Of a stretch of 64,000 bases of DNA, positions 43,310 to 52,482 are shown piece after piece. Under the pieces are notes generated by a model. That model searched no databases, was not told the DNA's origin, and worked only from the letters and a program-made list of their open reading frames with translations. A program made the position numbers and the translations under genes. Numbering within the stretch: position 1 is the first letter of the stretch; the number at the start of each line of letters is the position of its first letter. Source of the stretch: Parasaccharibacter apium (lineage in GTDB: Bacteria; Pseudomonadota; Alphaproteobacteria; Acetobacterales; Acetobacteraceae); assembly GCF_002592045.1 (NCBI RefSeq), contig NZ_MEJG01000006.1, positions 1 through 64,000 on the forward strand. The letters run 5' to 3'.

Positions 43310-43855
43310 TTATCCATGATGTGACCGCCTCTCTACCAAGAAAGAATCAAGCAGCCACAGCCCAACACCACACACAATGGCCGAATCTGCAATATTAAAA
43401 ACATACCAAGACCATTGCCCAATATGGAAATGGAGAAAATCCACCACAGCCCCGTAACGTAGGCGGTCAATCACATTCCCAATCGCCCCGCCAATAATCC
43501 CACCACAGGCAACACTTACCAACCGGCGGCGCGAACGTGCCAGCACACATAACAGCCCCAGTACAGCTAAAGCCGAAATGATGATAAACACCCATCGCCC
43601 ATGCCCCCCAAACATGCCGAAGGTCACAGCGTGGTTCCACACCATCGTAAAATTAAGCCAGGGGAAGATCACAACACTCCGTTTTGCAGGGAGGTCTAAT
43701 CCCTGTAAAATCCATGCCTTACTGATTTGATCCACCAATAAGACGAGCAAAGCGACCACCACCCCAACACGCCGCCAACGCGGCGTAGGTTGAGACGTCA
43801 CAGGCGAGGAAGCCTTCGCCTCATTCTGAGGCTCCGGCCCGGTTGGGGACATCAT
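43310..43855 (-). CDS. lspA: Lipoprotein signal peptidase (signal peptidase II)
   Basis: Inner-membrane aspartyl protease that cleaves prolipoproteins after diacylglyceryl addition. The 181-residue product has four membrane segments and the conserved elements LVDQISKAWI, WNHAVTFGMF, GGAIGNVIDRLRYGAVVDF (first catalytic Asp) and FNIADSAIVCG (second catalytic Asp). A 25-residue hydrophilic N-terminal extension precedes the first helix. The start overlaps the ileS stop by four bases (ATGA). It is followed by a DUF3035 lipoprotein gene. Confidence 0.97.
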   Translation of the reverse strand: MMSPTGPEPQNEAKASSPVTSQPTPRWRRVGVVVALLVLLVDQISKAWILQGLDLPAKRSVVIFPWLNFTMVWNHAVTFGMFGGHGRWVFIIISALAVLGLLCVLARSRRRLVSVACGGIIGGAIGNVIDRLRYGAVVDFLHFHIGQWSWYVFNIADSAIVCGVGLWLLDSFLVERRSHHG

Positions 43856-46821
43856 GCGCTTACCGCCTCCACACAGCGCAAGCAGAGATGCGTATGCTCC
43901 TCATTCTGCCCCACATCAGGTAGGACACGCCAACAGCGCGCGCATTTCTGCCCATCTGCACGGCGCACCTGTACGGGGTCTGCATCACTACCCTCTTGTA
44001 GATGCACTTCCGAAGCCAAGCACAGCGTCGCCCAATCCACATCCTCCGAAGCCGCTTGCTCCTCCGGCGTGAGAGAAAGGATCACTTGTGCTTCCAGCGA
44101 GGAGCCAATAAGCCCTTCCCGCCGTGCAGCCTCTAACGCTGTATTCACCCGACGACGTACCTGACGTACCAGCTCCCAATGTTCGATTAAAACCGGGTTA
44201 TGCCAGCCATCTTCAGGCACGAAGAAGCGCTCTGCATGTACGCTGCTTTCCGTCCCAAAACGCGCCTGCCATGATTCTTCTGCCGTAAAGACCAAAGCCG
44301 GGGCGAGCCATGTCGTTAAAGCACGATGGAGAATATCCAGCACGGTGCGTGCTGCACGGCGTTTAGGCGAATCCTTCGGGTCGCAATAGAGGCAATCTTT
44401 GCGGATGTCGAAGTAAAAGGCTGAAAGCTCATTATTGCAGAAATTATGCAGCAGCGGGTAAACGCCATTCCATTGATGAGTCTGCACCGCTTCTTGAATA
44501 CGCTGATACAGCTCGTAAAGGCGATGGAGGATATATTGCTCCAAAAGCGGCAGGGCCTTACGCGCTTTCTCGGTCGTTTTATAGCGTAATGCGCGCGCGG
44601 CATCCTCTGGGAACAGCTTATGCAACACCTTATCGGCTGGGGCAGAAACATCCTCCCACCCAAGGGGGATAGCTTCCTCTGCCTCAAACCCCTCAAGCGC
44701 GCCAAGCAACCAACGCAGCGTATTACGCACGCGGCGATACAGCTCGCCTTGTTGTTTGAGAATCTCCTTACTAATGCGGAGGTCCTCATTTGTATCGGAG
44801 TTCAACACCCATAGGCGCAATACATCCGCCCCTAGGGTCTCTGTAACATCCTTTGGCCCGATTGTATTGCCGAGGGATTTGGACATTTTCCGCCCTTGGC
44901 CATCCAGCACAAAGCCATTGGTCACAACCGCCTTATAGGAGGCCTCACCTTCTGCCCCAACACTCTCCAACAAAGAGGATTGGAACCAACCGCGATGCTG
45001 GTCTGAGCCCTCCAAATACAAATCAGCAGGGTAATTCACCCCTTCCTGATGCAGAACAAAGCGATGGCTGCATCCACTCTCAAACCAGACATCGACAATA
45101 TCAAAGACTTGGTCATAATCGTCCGGGTTGCGGCCTTCACCAAGATAAATGGCAGGGTCCGTATCGTACCATGCATCTGCCCCACGCTCTTGGAAGCTTT
45201 GCACCACGCGGGCCATGACCTCCGCATCACGCAGCACCTCACCGGTGCGCTTCTCCACAAATACGGCAATCGGCACGCCCCAAGAGCGTTGGCGAGAAAT
45301 ACACCAATCGGGCCGTTGCTCAATCATGCTGGTTAAGCGGCGGCGCGCGCTTGCAGGAACGAAGGTAATATCCTCCAACGCGTTAAGAGCTTTCTCCCGC
45401 AGGCCGGGGCCGCCCTCATCACCCTCACGCGGCTCCATCGCGATGAACCATTGCGGCGTTGCCCGGAAAATCACCGGCTTTTTAGACCGCCAAGAATGAG
45501 GGTAAGAGTGGATAATCTCTGCCTGGGCCATCAAGCCACAAGCGGGCTGGCCTGCCTTTTGCGCGGCCTCGCGTACCTCGGTCAGCAAGCTGCATACAGG
45601 CTGCGTAGCCTTAAAGACATGCACACCACCAAGCTCCGGCATCCACTCCACATAGGTGCCGTTATCGCGGACCTCCTCCGTGACCTCCACCCCATGAGCG
45701 CGACAGAGCATAAAGTCATCATGACCATGGGCCGGGGCCATATGAACCAACCCCGTACCGGCATCAGTCGTGACAAACTCTCCCAGCAAGAGCGGCACGT
45801 CATAATCAAACCCACGCCCCCGCAAAGGGTGCGCAAAAACAGCCCCCTCTAAGGCTTGGCCGGGCAAGCTATGCAGCACATTATAGGCGCTAAGGCCCGC
45901 TTCCTCCACAAAAGCTGTAAGACGATCCTCAGCGATGAGCAGCTTGGCCCCCACAGGCACGAGGCTGCCCTCCTTCACGCTGGTAACCTGAATGACGCTA
46001 TAGAGAATCTCCGGCCCTGCCGCGAGGGCACGATTGACGGGGATGGTCCATGGCGTTGTCGTCCAGATAACTGCGGAGACACCCTCTAGCTTATGGCCCT
46101 CTGTCGGGTCCTTCACATTCGGGAAAGCCACAAAAAGCGTTGTGGAGGTGATATCGTGATACTCGACCTCCGCTTCGGCAAGGGCTGTCTTTTCTACAGG
46201 GCTCCACATTACAGGGCGTAACCCACGATAAAGCCGCCCATTAAGCAAAAACTTGCCAATTTCTTCTACAATCTGGGCCTCGGAGGAGAAATCCATCGTC
46301 ACATAGCGATGATCCCACTCTGCCTGAATGCCTAACCGCTTAAAATCCTCCCGCTGGGCCTCGACCCATTTTGCCGCATACTCACGACATTCCGCACGGA
46401 ATTGGAGGACAGGCACAGCGTCCTTATCCTTGCCTTTTTTGCGATATTCTTCCTCAACTTTCCATTCAATCGGCAGGCCGTGGCAATCCCACCCCGGCAT
46501 ATAGCGGACCTCCGCCCCATCCATCCGATGCGCCCGGTTGATGACATCCTTCATCACCTTATTAAGCGCATGGCCGATATGGATATGCCCATTCGCATAA
46601 GGCGGACCATCATGAAGGGTGAAAATACGCTCCGCCTTACGTCCTGCCTCGCGAATCTGCTCATCTAGCCCTGTCTCGGCCCATTGAGCCAAAATCTCCG
46701 GCTCCCGCTTAGGGAGGTTCCCCCGCATAGGAAAAGAGGTTTTGGGGAGGAACACCGTACCGCGATAACGGTCTTGTTGTTCACGAAAGAGGGTATCGGT
46801 CTTTTCGACAGACTCAGACAT
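43852..46821 (-). CDS. ileS: Isoleucyl-tRNA synthetase
   Basis: Charges tRNA-Ile. The 989-residue class I synthetase has HIGH at residues 81-84 (GHIHIGH), an editing CP1 domain with the TTTPWT region, the KMSKS loop (GRKMSKSLGN), and a C-terminal zinc domain CARCWRVLPDVGQ...CLRC. Length is slightly above E. coli IleS (938). Its stop overlaps lspA. Upstream is ribF on the same strand, 67 bp away. Confidence 0.98.
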   Translation of the reverse strand: MSESVEKTDTLFREQQDRYRGTVFLPKTSFPMRGNLPKREPEILAQWAETGLDEQIREAGRKAERIFTLHDGPPYANGHIHIGHALNKVMKDVINRAHRMDGAEVRYMPGWDCHGLPIEWKVEEEYRKKGKDKDAVPVLQFRAECREYAAKWVEAQREDFKRLGIQAEWDHRYVTMDFSSEAQIVEEIGKFLLNGRLYRGLRPVMWSPVEKTALAEAEVEYHDITSTTLFVAFPNVKDPTEGHKLEGVSAVIWTTTPWTIPVNRALAAGPEILYSVIQVTSVKEGSLVPVGAKLLIAEDRLTAFVEEAGLSAYNVLHSLPGQALEGAVFAHPLRGRGFDYDVPLLLGEFVTTDAGTGLVHMAPAHGHDDFMLCRAHGVEVTEEVRDNGTYVEWMPELGGVHVFKATQPVCSLLTEVREAAQKAGQPACGLMAQAEIIHSYPHSWRSKKPVIFRATPQWFIAMEPREGDEGGPGLREKALNALEDITFVPASARRRLTSMIEQRPDWCISRQRSWGVPIAVFVEKRTGEVLRDAEVMARVVQSFQERGADAWYDTDPAIYLGEGRNPDDYDQVFDIVDVWFESGCSHRFVLHQEGVNYPADLYLEGSDQHRGWFQSSLLESVGAEGEASYKAVVTNGFVLDGQGRKMSKSLGNTIGPKDVTETLGADVLRLWVLNSDTNEDLRISKEILKQQGELYRRVRNTLRWLLGALEGFEAEEAIPLGWEDVSAPADKVLHKLFPEDAARALRYKTTEKARKALPLLEQYILHRLYELYQRIQEAVQTHQWNGVYPLLHNFCNNELSAFYFDIRKDCLYCDPKDSPKRRAARTVLDILHRALTTWLAPALVFTAEESWQARFGTESSVHAERFFVPEDGWHNPVLIEHWELVRQVRRRVNTALEAARREGLIGSSLEAQVILSLTPEEQAASEDVDWATLCLASEVHLQEGSDADPVQVRRADGQKCARCWRVLPDVGQNEEHTHLCLRCVEAVSA

Positions 46822-46888
46822 GGAATAAGCGCGCCTGCTTAATAGCTAAGAAAATACCCCTATTTATGGAGAGATGCGGCCTCTTTGG

Positions 46889-47818
46889 TCAAGCCCTTGC
46901 GGCAAGAACCTCCCGCGCTTGGGCGGCATCAAGAGCGATTTGCCTTTTGAGGTCATCCAAAGAGGCAAAGCGTTTCTCTTCTCGCAAAAGAGCAAAAAGC
47001 TCTACTTTTAATATCTGACCGTATAGGTCCCCATCAAAATCAAAAAGATGCGCCTCTAGGCGACTTTCCTGCCCATCATCAATCGTTGGGCGGCGGCCAA
47101 TATTCGCCACACCTGGGAAAACGCGCCCACCAGGAAGATGCACCTGCACCGCATAAACACCCCGTGCAGGCTCAATATGATCGCCTAACGCAATATTAGC
47201 TGTTGGGAAGCCCAGCGTCCGTCCACGCTGGTCCCCTTTAACAACTTCCCCCGTAATGGCCCAATTACGCCCTAACAATTCTGCCGCTTTCTCTGGATAA
47301 CCCTCTTGCAACAAACGACGAATACGACTGGAAGAAATTGGCCCCGCTGCATCAGCCAGAGGGGGAACGATACTCACACCAACGCCATGAGCCACCAACA
47401 ACCGCTCCAACAATACCACATCGCCTTCTCGCCTATGGCCAAAAGCGAAGTCTGCCCCACACGCCACATGAGCCACATGTAGCCCGTCAATCAACACGTC
47501 ACGGACAAAAGCTTCCGCCCCTAAATGGGAGAACGCATTATCAAAACGTGCTTGTACAACGCAACTTACCCCTTGCTCTTCTAACGCACGGGCACGTACC
47601 TCCGGGCGCATAAGCCTAAAGGAGGGGTCCTGCGGACGAAACAAAGAACGCGGGTGTGGCTCAAATGTTAAAACCCCAACCCGATACCCCGGCCGAGCCA
47701 TCTTCAAACTCTGCATCAGATGGACATGGCCACGATGCACGCCATCAAAGTTACCCAGAGCAACCGCGGCTCGCCAGCAGGAGCGCGGCACAGCTCGCCA
47801 GTTTTTGCAGAAGATCAT
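46889..47818 (-). CDS. ribF: Bifunctional riboflavin kinase/FAD synthetase
   Basis: Converts riboflavin to FMN and FAD. The 309-residue product has an N-terminal nucleotidyltransferase domain with GNFDGVHRGHVHL and SSSRIRRLL-type ISSSRIRRLLQEG, and a C-terminal kinase domain with RGRTLGFPTANI and GVYAV. Length matches the family. ribF-ileS-lspA is a conserved order in proteobacteria. The flavins produced serve the many flavoproteins in the window (Dld, ThyX, the GMC subunit, the nitroreductase). Confidence 0.96.
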   Translation of the reverse strand: MIFCKNWRAVPRSCWRAAVALGNFDGVHRGHVHLMQSLKMARPGYRVGVLTFEPHPRSLFRPQDPSFRLMRPEVRARALEEQGVSCVVQARFDNAFSHLGAEAFVRDVLIDGLHVAHVACGADFAFGHRREGDVVLLERLLVAHGVGVSIVPPLADAAGPISSSRIRRLLQEGYPEKAAELLGRNWAITGEVVKGDQRGRTLGFPTANIALGDHIEPARGVYAVQVHLPGGRVFPGVANIGRRPTIDDGQESRLEAHLFDFDGDLYGQILKVELFALLREEKRFASLDDLKRQIALDAAQAREVLAARA

Positions 47819-47850
47819 AAAGGCTTTACCGAAGTATCAAATACCGCTTT

Positions 47851-48147
47851 TCAGCGTGGATGATGGGACTCATCATCAGCCATACGCACATCAACTTGTT
47901 GAGATGACTGATCTTGATGAGGGGCGTTCTGTTGGCCTGATTGAGAGGCCTGCGGCGGGGGGGATAAACGTTGGTCACCCTGTTGAGAGGCAGACCCCTC
48001 TTTATCATCCTCCGCCATACCTTTCTTGAAGGATTTGATCCCTTTCGCAAAGTCCCCCATCAAGCTGCTAATCTTGCCCCCACCGCCGAACAAGACAAGT
48101 ACAATGACGGCAAGGATCACCCAATGAATCGGACTCATGCTACCCAT
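47851..48147 (-). CDS. tatA: Twin-arginine translocase subunit TatA
   Basis: A 98-residue TatA: an N-terminal membrane helix ([18 protein letters not shown]), the hinge and an amphipathic helix ([16 protein letters not shown]), then a Ser/Gln-rich polar tail. It polymerises to form the folded-protein export pore with TatBC. GGGAG stands 8 nt before the ATG at 48147. No tatB or tatC is adjacent, unlike the usual operon. It lies between the CHAP lipoprotein gene and ribF. The dehydrogenase small subunit at 56449 carries a Tat signal and is an expected substrate. Confidence 0.93.
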   Translation of the reverse strand: MGSMSPIHWVILAVIVLVLFGGGGKISSLMGDFAKGIKSFKKGMAEDDKEGSASQQGDQRLSPPPQASQSGQQNAPHQDQSSQQVDVRMADDESHHPR

Positions 48148-48250
48148 AGGATCTACTCCCTAATAAGGTTAATGCTTTATTACTGTGGCAGGGGTGATAG
48201 AATTGTGCAACCCCTCCCCGTTATTTGCACCATAATGGTGTAACTACATC

Positions 48251-48727
48251 CTAACGCATCGGCAAAATAAAGCCATAGGTTGCATAAACACGCCGCCCCA
48301 TTCGCCCGGAGGGGGCCCACCATACGCGCACATGCGACCAATCCCCCCGTACAGAGACATCCTCTACTAGCGCATGACGCTCTATCCGCCCGCCAACCCA
48401 GTTGGCATGGTCAACCTCAATTTGCCGCTGCGTGCGGATACGCCGCACGACAGAGACATGCCCATCCGGGATGCGTGAACTCGCTTTAAAGACTAACACA
48501 CTCCCCACAACCGGCTTATGACTGCGCGGATAATGACCACGAGCCTCCCACCACCATGCTGCCGCCCGACCACGCAGTTGAACCGCACTCACCTGCCGTG
48601 CATAAGGTGCGCATTGTACCGGGCCATGATAAGAGCCCACCGAGGAACTGCTACAGGCCCCAAGGGCGAGACATAACGACACGGCAAAAAGAGCCATAAC
48701 CCGCCATGTTATCCCACGCATCACCAT
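48251..48727 (-). CDS. CHAP-domain lipoprotein (probable peptidoglycan amidase/peptidase)
   Basis: A 158-residue lipoprotein with the signal peptide lipobox LALGAC (Cys25). The CHAP-type NlpC/P60 papain fold is indicated by a Cys in VQCAPYARQVS (Cys39), the aromatic-rich AAAWWWEARG, a His in DGHVSVVRRI and VDHANW as the third polar residue. Such enzymes hydrolyse peptidoglycan cross-bridges. GGGGAG precedes ATG 48727 by 5 nt. recX ends 27 bp upstream. Confidence 0.85.
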   Translation of the reverse strand: MVMRGITWRVMALFAVSLCLALGACSSSSVGSYHGPVQCAPYARQVSAVQLRGRAAAWWWEARGHYPRSHKPVVGSVLVFKASSRIPDGHVSVVRRIRTQRQIEVDHANWVGGRIERHALVEDVSVRGDWSHVRVWWAPSGRMGRRVYATYGFILPMR

Positions 48728-48753
48728 GATACTCCCCCTCCCTCAAGGCCGGT

Positions 48754-49359
48754 TTATAAAGACCGAAACGCAATAATCATATCCTCAGCCTCCTCGCGCT
48801 CCATCGTCAAAGCCGCTTCGGCAATATCATGTGAAAATCCATTACGTGCAAAAATGGCTAGGAGTTTAAGCCGTTCCTTCTCCGGCCTATCAGGCCGTCG
48901 AAACGGCCCAATAGCACGCTTACGGGCCAAAATAAGAGCCGCTGTTAATTCTGCCTGGCGGGCCTGCTCATCCCCAACCTCACCCAAACTTTCATCCAAT
49001 GCCTGTTGGATGGTCTCTCGCTCCACCCCTTTCGCTTGAAGCTGCGCTTGTACGCCCCGGCGTGACCGACCCGACCGCGCCAGATAACGCGCTTTTGAAC
49101 GCGAAAATACGGCATCATCCACCGCCCCCAAACGCTGCATATCTTCTATAATCTGCTCAATCCACGGTTGGCAGTCTTGCTCCTTTATAGCGACATCTTC
49201 AGCGAACATACCGGTCCGTAAAGCCCGCATGCCCCAGCGTTTTACACGCCGTTGCAACATCTGCCGCAAGCTTTGCCGCGTGGTGGCAAAGCGGGCCAGA
49301 TGCGCCAAAGCCGCCTCGCGTAGCTTTTGATAGTCCGGTGCTGGTGGAAGGTCAGACAT
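48754..49359 (-). CDS. recX: Regulatory protein RecX
   Basis: A 201-residue modulator of the RecA filament. It is recognised by helical tandem repeats: LREAALAHLARFATTRQSLRQMLQRR, followed by DDAVFSRSKARYLARSGRSRRGVQAQLQAKGV and a third repeat with LLAIFARNGFSHDIAEAAL. recA is not adjacent in the window, unlike many species. It is divergent from the D-aminopeptidase gene, 93 bp upstream. Confidence 0.88.
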   Translation of the reverse strand: MSDLPPAPDYQKLREAALAHLARFATTRQSLRQMLQRRVKRWGMRALRTGMFAEDVAIKEQDCQPWIEQIIEDMQRLGAVDDAVFSRSKARYLARSGRSRRGVQAQLQAKGVERETIQQALDESLGEVGDEQARQAELTAALILARKRAIGPFRRPDRPEKERLKLLAIFARNGFSHDIAEAALTMEREEAEDMIIAFRSL

Positions 49360-49452
49360 GCTTTCAGCCTATAGCCTGTCTTGCTCTTGGCGTCCAAACT
49401 CTTCATCTCTGAAAAACCGAGTTTGCTTCCATTCTCACCATTAAGGCCGCCC

Positions 49453-51132
49453 ATGCCACGACATTCTCACACCTCCCAGCTTGAGCGTATAAAAACAGCC
49501 ATTACGACCATTCAACACCGTTATCCCGGCCCGGGTGGGGCCGTGGCGGTCCTCCATGAGGGGGAGGTTATTGCGTGCCAGACATGGGGCTATGCGTCAC
49601 TTGAACGCCGAATCCCTTTCACACCAACAAGTTTGTTTCGTATTTGCTCCATCACCAAACAATTTACCTGCGCGACTATGCTCGCCCGTTATAACGACCC
49701 CGAAATCCTCGCCCCTTATATTCGTAAACGCCTCCCCCATCTCCTCTCTGACCCACCAAGCATTGCCCAGTTAGCCCATAATCAATCGGGCTTGCGCGAT
49801 TATTGGGCTGTAGCGATGCTCCATGGTGCAGCGATTGAAGGGCATTTCAGCCCTGCCGATTCTGAGAGAGTGATAGCGGGGACGCGCTCGCTCCATTTTA
49901 TACCGGGAACATCCTATTCCTACGTAAATCAGAACTTCCGCCTCATTTCCGAAGCGATGGAGGAAGAAAGCGGGCTAAGCTTTGCCTCATTACTCCAAGA
50001 GCATATCTTTAAGCCTGTAGGCATGGACCATGCCATCCTCGCCGCCGAGACAACCGCCCTCCCAGACGGGACAACCGGTTATGAAGGCACAAAGGAGGGG
50101 GGCTATTGGCCTGCCCGTAATCATATTTATTGGACAGGTGATGCCGGGATGGCAGCCTCTCTTGAAGATATGATCGCATGGGAGCAGTTTATCGACCAAC
50201 AGCGTGATGACCCTCAAGGCCTCTATAACCGTCTCTGCCCTATTGTACAGTTTGATAACGGCCATAAGGCCCCCTATAGCTACGGCCTCCAGCATGGTAA
50301 AATCGCAGGCTACGACATCACCTCACACGGGGGAGCCTTACGCGGTTGGCGGTCTAATCGGCTGCATTGTGCTAAGCAGCGTTTATCCGTGGTTGTGCTT
50401 TTCAATCATATGGCCCCAGCCCAACAGGCCGCGGCGGATCTGGCTCATGCCTTCTTAGGTGACGAAGCCGCTAAACCCACCCCCAGCCCTGCACGCTCCT
50501 GCCCTACATCCCCCCATATATTAGAAGGCCTCTGGCTGGATGAAGAAACAGGGCTCTCCGCCCGCATCAGCGCAGCAGAACCGGGGAAATTGCAGCTCCG
50601 CTACCTTATGCTGCCGGAACAGCTTGATATTGTTAATACGCACCTGGCTGAGAGCGGGTCTGTCACACTGCGGCATATCCACGATAAAACCATGCATACA
50701 ACGCCGCCTAATAGAGCGGAAGGCGCGCATATCCTTATGGTTCGCCCAGGGGAAAATCGTCACGCCCTCCTCCGCCCCTACCCCACAACGCCTCAACCCT
50801 CCCTAGAGGACCTCACCGGCCTTTATGACTGTGAGGAGCTTGATAACGCCCGCATTACCATTACAAACCAAGGGGGCTTATTATATGGAGGTTTCTCTGG
50901 CTTTTTAGGCACTGGACGGATGGAACGGCTAGAACATTTAGGCCCGGATTTATGGGTTCTCCCCTGCCCGCGCGCTTTAGACCATACCGCCCCTGGTGAT
51001 TGGACACTCCATTTTGAACGCCGCCAGGGAACAATCCATCAACTCCGCATTAGCTGTTGGCTAGCCCGGAACCTGATTTATCAACGCGTTCCTAAAAGTG
51101 AGGCAGACAGCGCAGCGAGAACACATACTTAA
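49453..51132 (+). CDS. Serine beta-lactamase-family hydrolase, D-aminopeptidase-like
   Basis: A 559-residue penicillin-recognising enzyme similar to the D-aminopeptidase (DAP) of Ochrobactrum, which releases N-terminal D-amino acids. The catalytic core (about 1-335) contains SITK (Ser66, Lys69), YVN in SYSYVNQNF and HGG in SHGGALRG; two C-terminal beta-barrel domains (about 345-550, with LEGLWLDEETG and LTGLYDCEEL starts) complete the DAP architecture. No signal peptide is evident, so it is probably cytoplasmic. The start at 49453 has TAAGG upstream; the frame extends 24 codons further. Peptidoglycan-derived D-peptides are likely substrates; this is inference. Confidence 0.8.
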   Translation: MPRHSHTSQLERIKTAITTIQHRYPGPGGAVAVLHEGEVIACQTWGYASLERRIPFTPTSLFRICSITKQFTCATMLARYNDPEILAPYIRKRLPHLLSDPPSIAQLAHNQSGLRDYWAVAMLHGAAIEGHFSPADSERVIAGTRSLHFIPGTSYSYVNQNFRLISEAMEEESGLSFASLLQEHIFKPVGMDHAILAAETTALPDGTTGYEGTKEGGYWPARNHIYWTGDAGMAASLEDMIAWEQFIDQQRDDPQGLYNRLCPIVQFDNGHKAPYSYGLQHGKIAGYDITSHGGALRGWRSNRLHCAKQRLSVVVLFNHMAPAQQAAADLAHAFLGDEAAKPTPSPARSCPTSPHILEGLWLDEETGLSARISAAEPGKLQLRYLMLPEQLDIVNTHLAESGSVTLRHIHDKTMHTTPPNRAEGAHILMVRPGENRHALLRPYPTTPQPSLEDLTGLYDCEELDNARITITNQGGLLYGGFSGFLGTGRMERLEHLGPDLWVLPCPRALDHTAPGDWTLHFERRQGTIHQLRISCWLARNLIYQRVPKSEADSAARTHT

Positions 51133-51196
51133 AGACCCGTTTTCCCACCTATAGGAATTGACGACGGCTCTTTCTCCACGCAGTATAGCAGCATAG

Positions 51197-51233
51197 CCCC
51201 CCTGATCTGCTCCTTCAGACAGGGGTGTTTTCC
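51197..51233 (+). terminator. Hairpin with T-run upstream of argD
   Basis: CCCCTG-A-TCTG pairs with CAGA-CAGGGG around the loop CTCCTT (one bulged A), followed by TGTTTTCC. It lies 65 bp after the hydrolase stop codon and 61 bp before the argD start, so it may terminate the hydrolase transcript or act as an attenuator for the arg genes. Confidence 0.55.
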
Positions 51234-51293
51234 GTTGGATTAACGGAGAATACGCTATGTGGTGTTATATCTAAGTCGGGGAACGCGTCCATC

Positions 51294-52469
51294 ATGATCG
51301 CCTCCATCATGCCGAATTATAAACGCTTCGACCTTGCTTTTAAGCATGGCGAAGGCCTCTGGCTTACAAGCACAAATGGACGACGTTATCTTGATTTCGG
51401 CGCGGGGATTGCCGTCTCCTCCCTCGGCCATAGCCACCCTGCCCTTGTCGAAGCGATTACCGCACAAGCAAAGAAGCTCATCCATGTCTCCAACCTCTAT
51501 CAGGTGCTGCAAGCAAAAGCCTTAGCGGACCTGCTCGTAGCCCATAGCTTTGCGGATTCCGTCCTCTTTTGTAACTCTGGGGCGGAAGCGAATGAGGGGC
51601 TGATCAAGCTTATCCGCCGGGCGCAATATAAAAACGGCCATCCTGAACGCACGCGGATTATCTGCTTTCATCACGCCTTCCATGGTCGGACATTAGCGAC
51701 CATCTCCGCCACGGGAAATCCCGCTTATTTGGAAGGTTTCGGCTCCCCCGTAGAAGGGTTTGACCATGTCCCCTTTAACGATATTGACGCCGTCCGTGCA
51801 GCGATCACAGACAAGACCGCTGGCATCCTCATAGAGCCTGTCCAAGGGGAAAGTGGCATCCGTGCTGCAGAGCCTGCGTTCTTACGCGCTTTACGCGCTC
51901 TTTGTGATGAAAAAGGGCTGTATTTAGGGATTGATGAGGTCCAAAGTGGGATGGGCCGTACCGGTACATTCTTTGCTTTTGAACATGCTGGCATTACGCC
52001 AGATGTCGTCTCCTCTGCCAAAGGGATTGGCGGGGGCTTCCCCCTTGGGGCTGTTTTAGCCCGTGCAGATTTAGCCCAGCATCTCACCCCCGGCACGCAT
52101 GGCACAACCTATGGGGGGAACCCGCTGGCCTGTGCAGCGGGCTTTGCTGTCGTCAGCGAAATCCTCCGCCCCGGCTTCCTAGAGCATGTCCGCACAACAG
52201 GCGCAGCTTTTGGGAAAATGCTCGAGGCTTGTGTTACAGACCATCCCTCCATTTTTGAGGAAGTACGCGGCATTGGGCTGATGCGGGGTTTGCGGTGCCG
52301 CATCCCTGTAGGGGAGGTGCTTGAGGCTGTTATGGCAGAAGGGCTCCTCGCCATCGGGGCGGGCGATAATGTATTGCGCCTCGTCCCCCCCCTCATCGCC
52401 ACAGAAGCAGATTGCGCGGAGGCTTGCACCCGCATCGGGCGTGCAGCTCACGCCCTAAGCAACCAATAA
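51294..52469 (+). CDS. argD: Acetylornithine aminotransferase
   Basis: PLP enzyme that aminates N-acetylglutamate semialdehyde to N-acetylornithine. The 391-residue product shows NSGAEANEGLIKL, HHAFHGRTLATIS, GIDEVQSGMGRTG and the PLP lysine in SSAKGIGGGFPLGA, all typical class III aminotransferase features of ArgD. I chose ATG 51294 from family alignment; an upstream frame to 51225 overlaps the leader. argF follows by 13 bp. Confidence 0.95.
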   Translation: MIASIMPNYKRFDLAFKHGEGLWLTSTNGRRYLDFGAGIAVSSLGHSHPALVEAITAQAKKLIHVSNLYQVLQAKALADLLVAHSFADSVLFCNSGAEANEGLIKLIRRAQYKNGHPERTRIICFHHAFHGRTLATISATGNPAYLEGFGSPVEGFDHVPFNDIDAVRAAITDKTAGILIEPVQGESGIRAAEPAFLRALRALCDEKGLYLGIDEVQSGMGRTGTFFAFEHAGITPDVVSSAKGIGGGFPLGAVLARADLAQHLTPGTHGTTYGGNPLACAAGFAVVSEILRPGFLEHVRTTGAAFGKMLEACVTDHPSIFEEVRGIGLMRGLRCRIPVGEVLEAVMAEGLLAIGAGDNVLRLVPPLIATEADCAEACTRIGRAAHALSNQ

Positions 52470-52482
52470 GGAGAGCAGTAGC

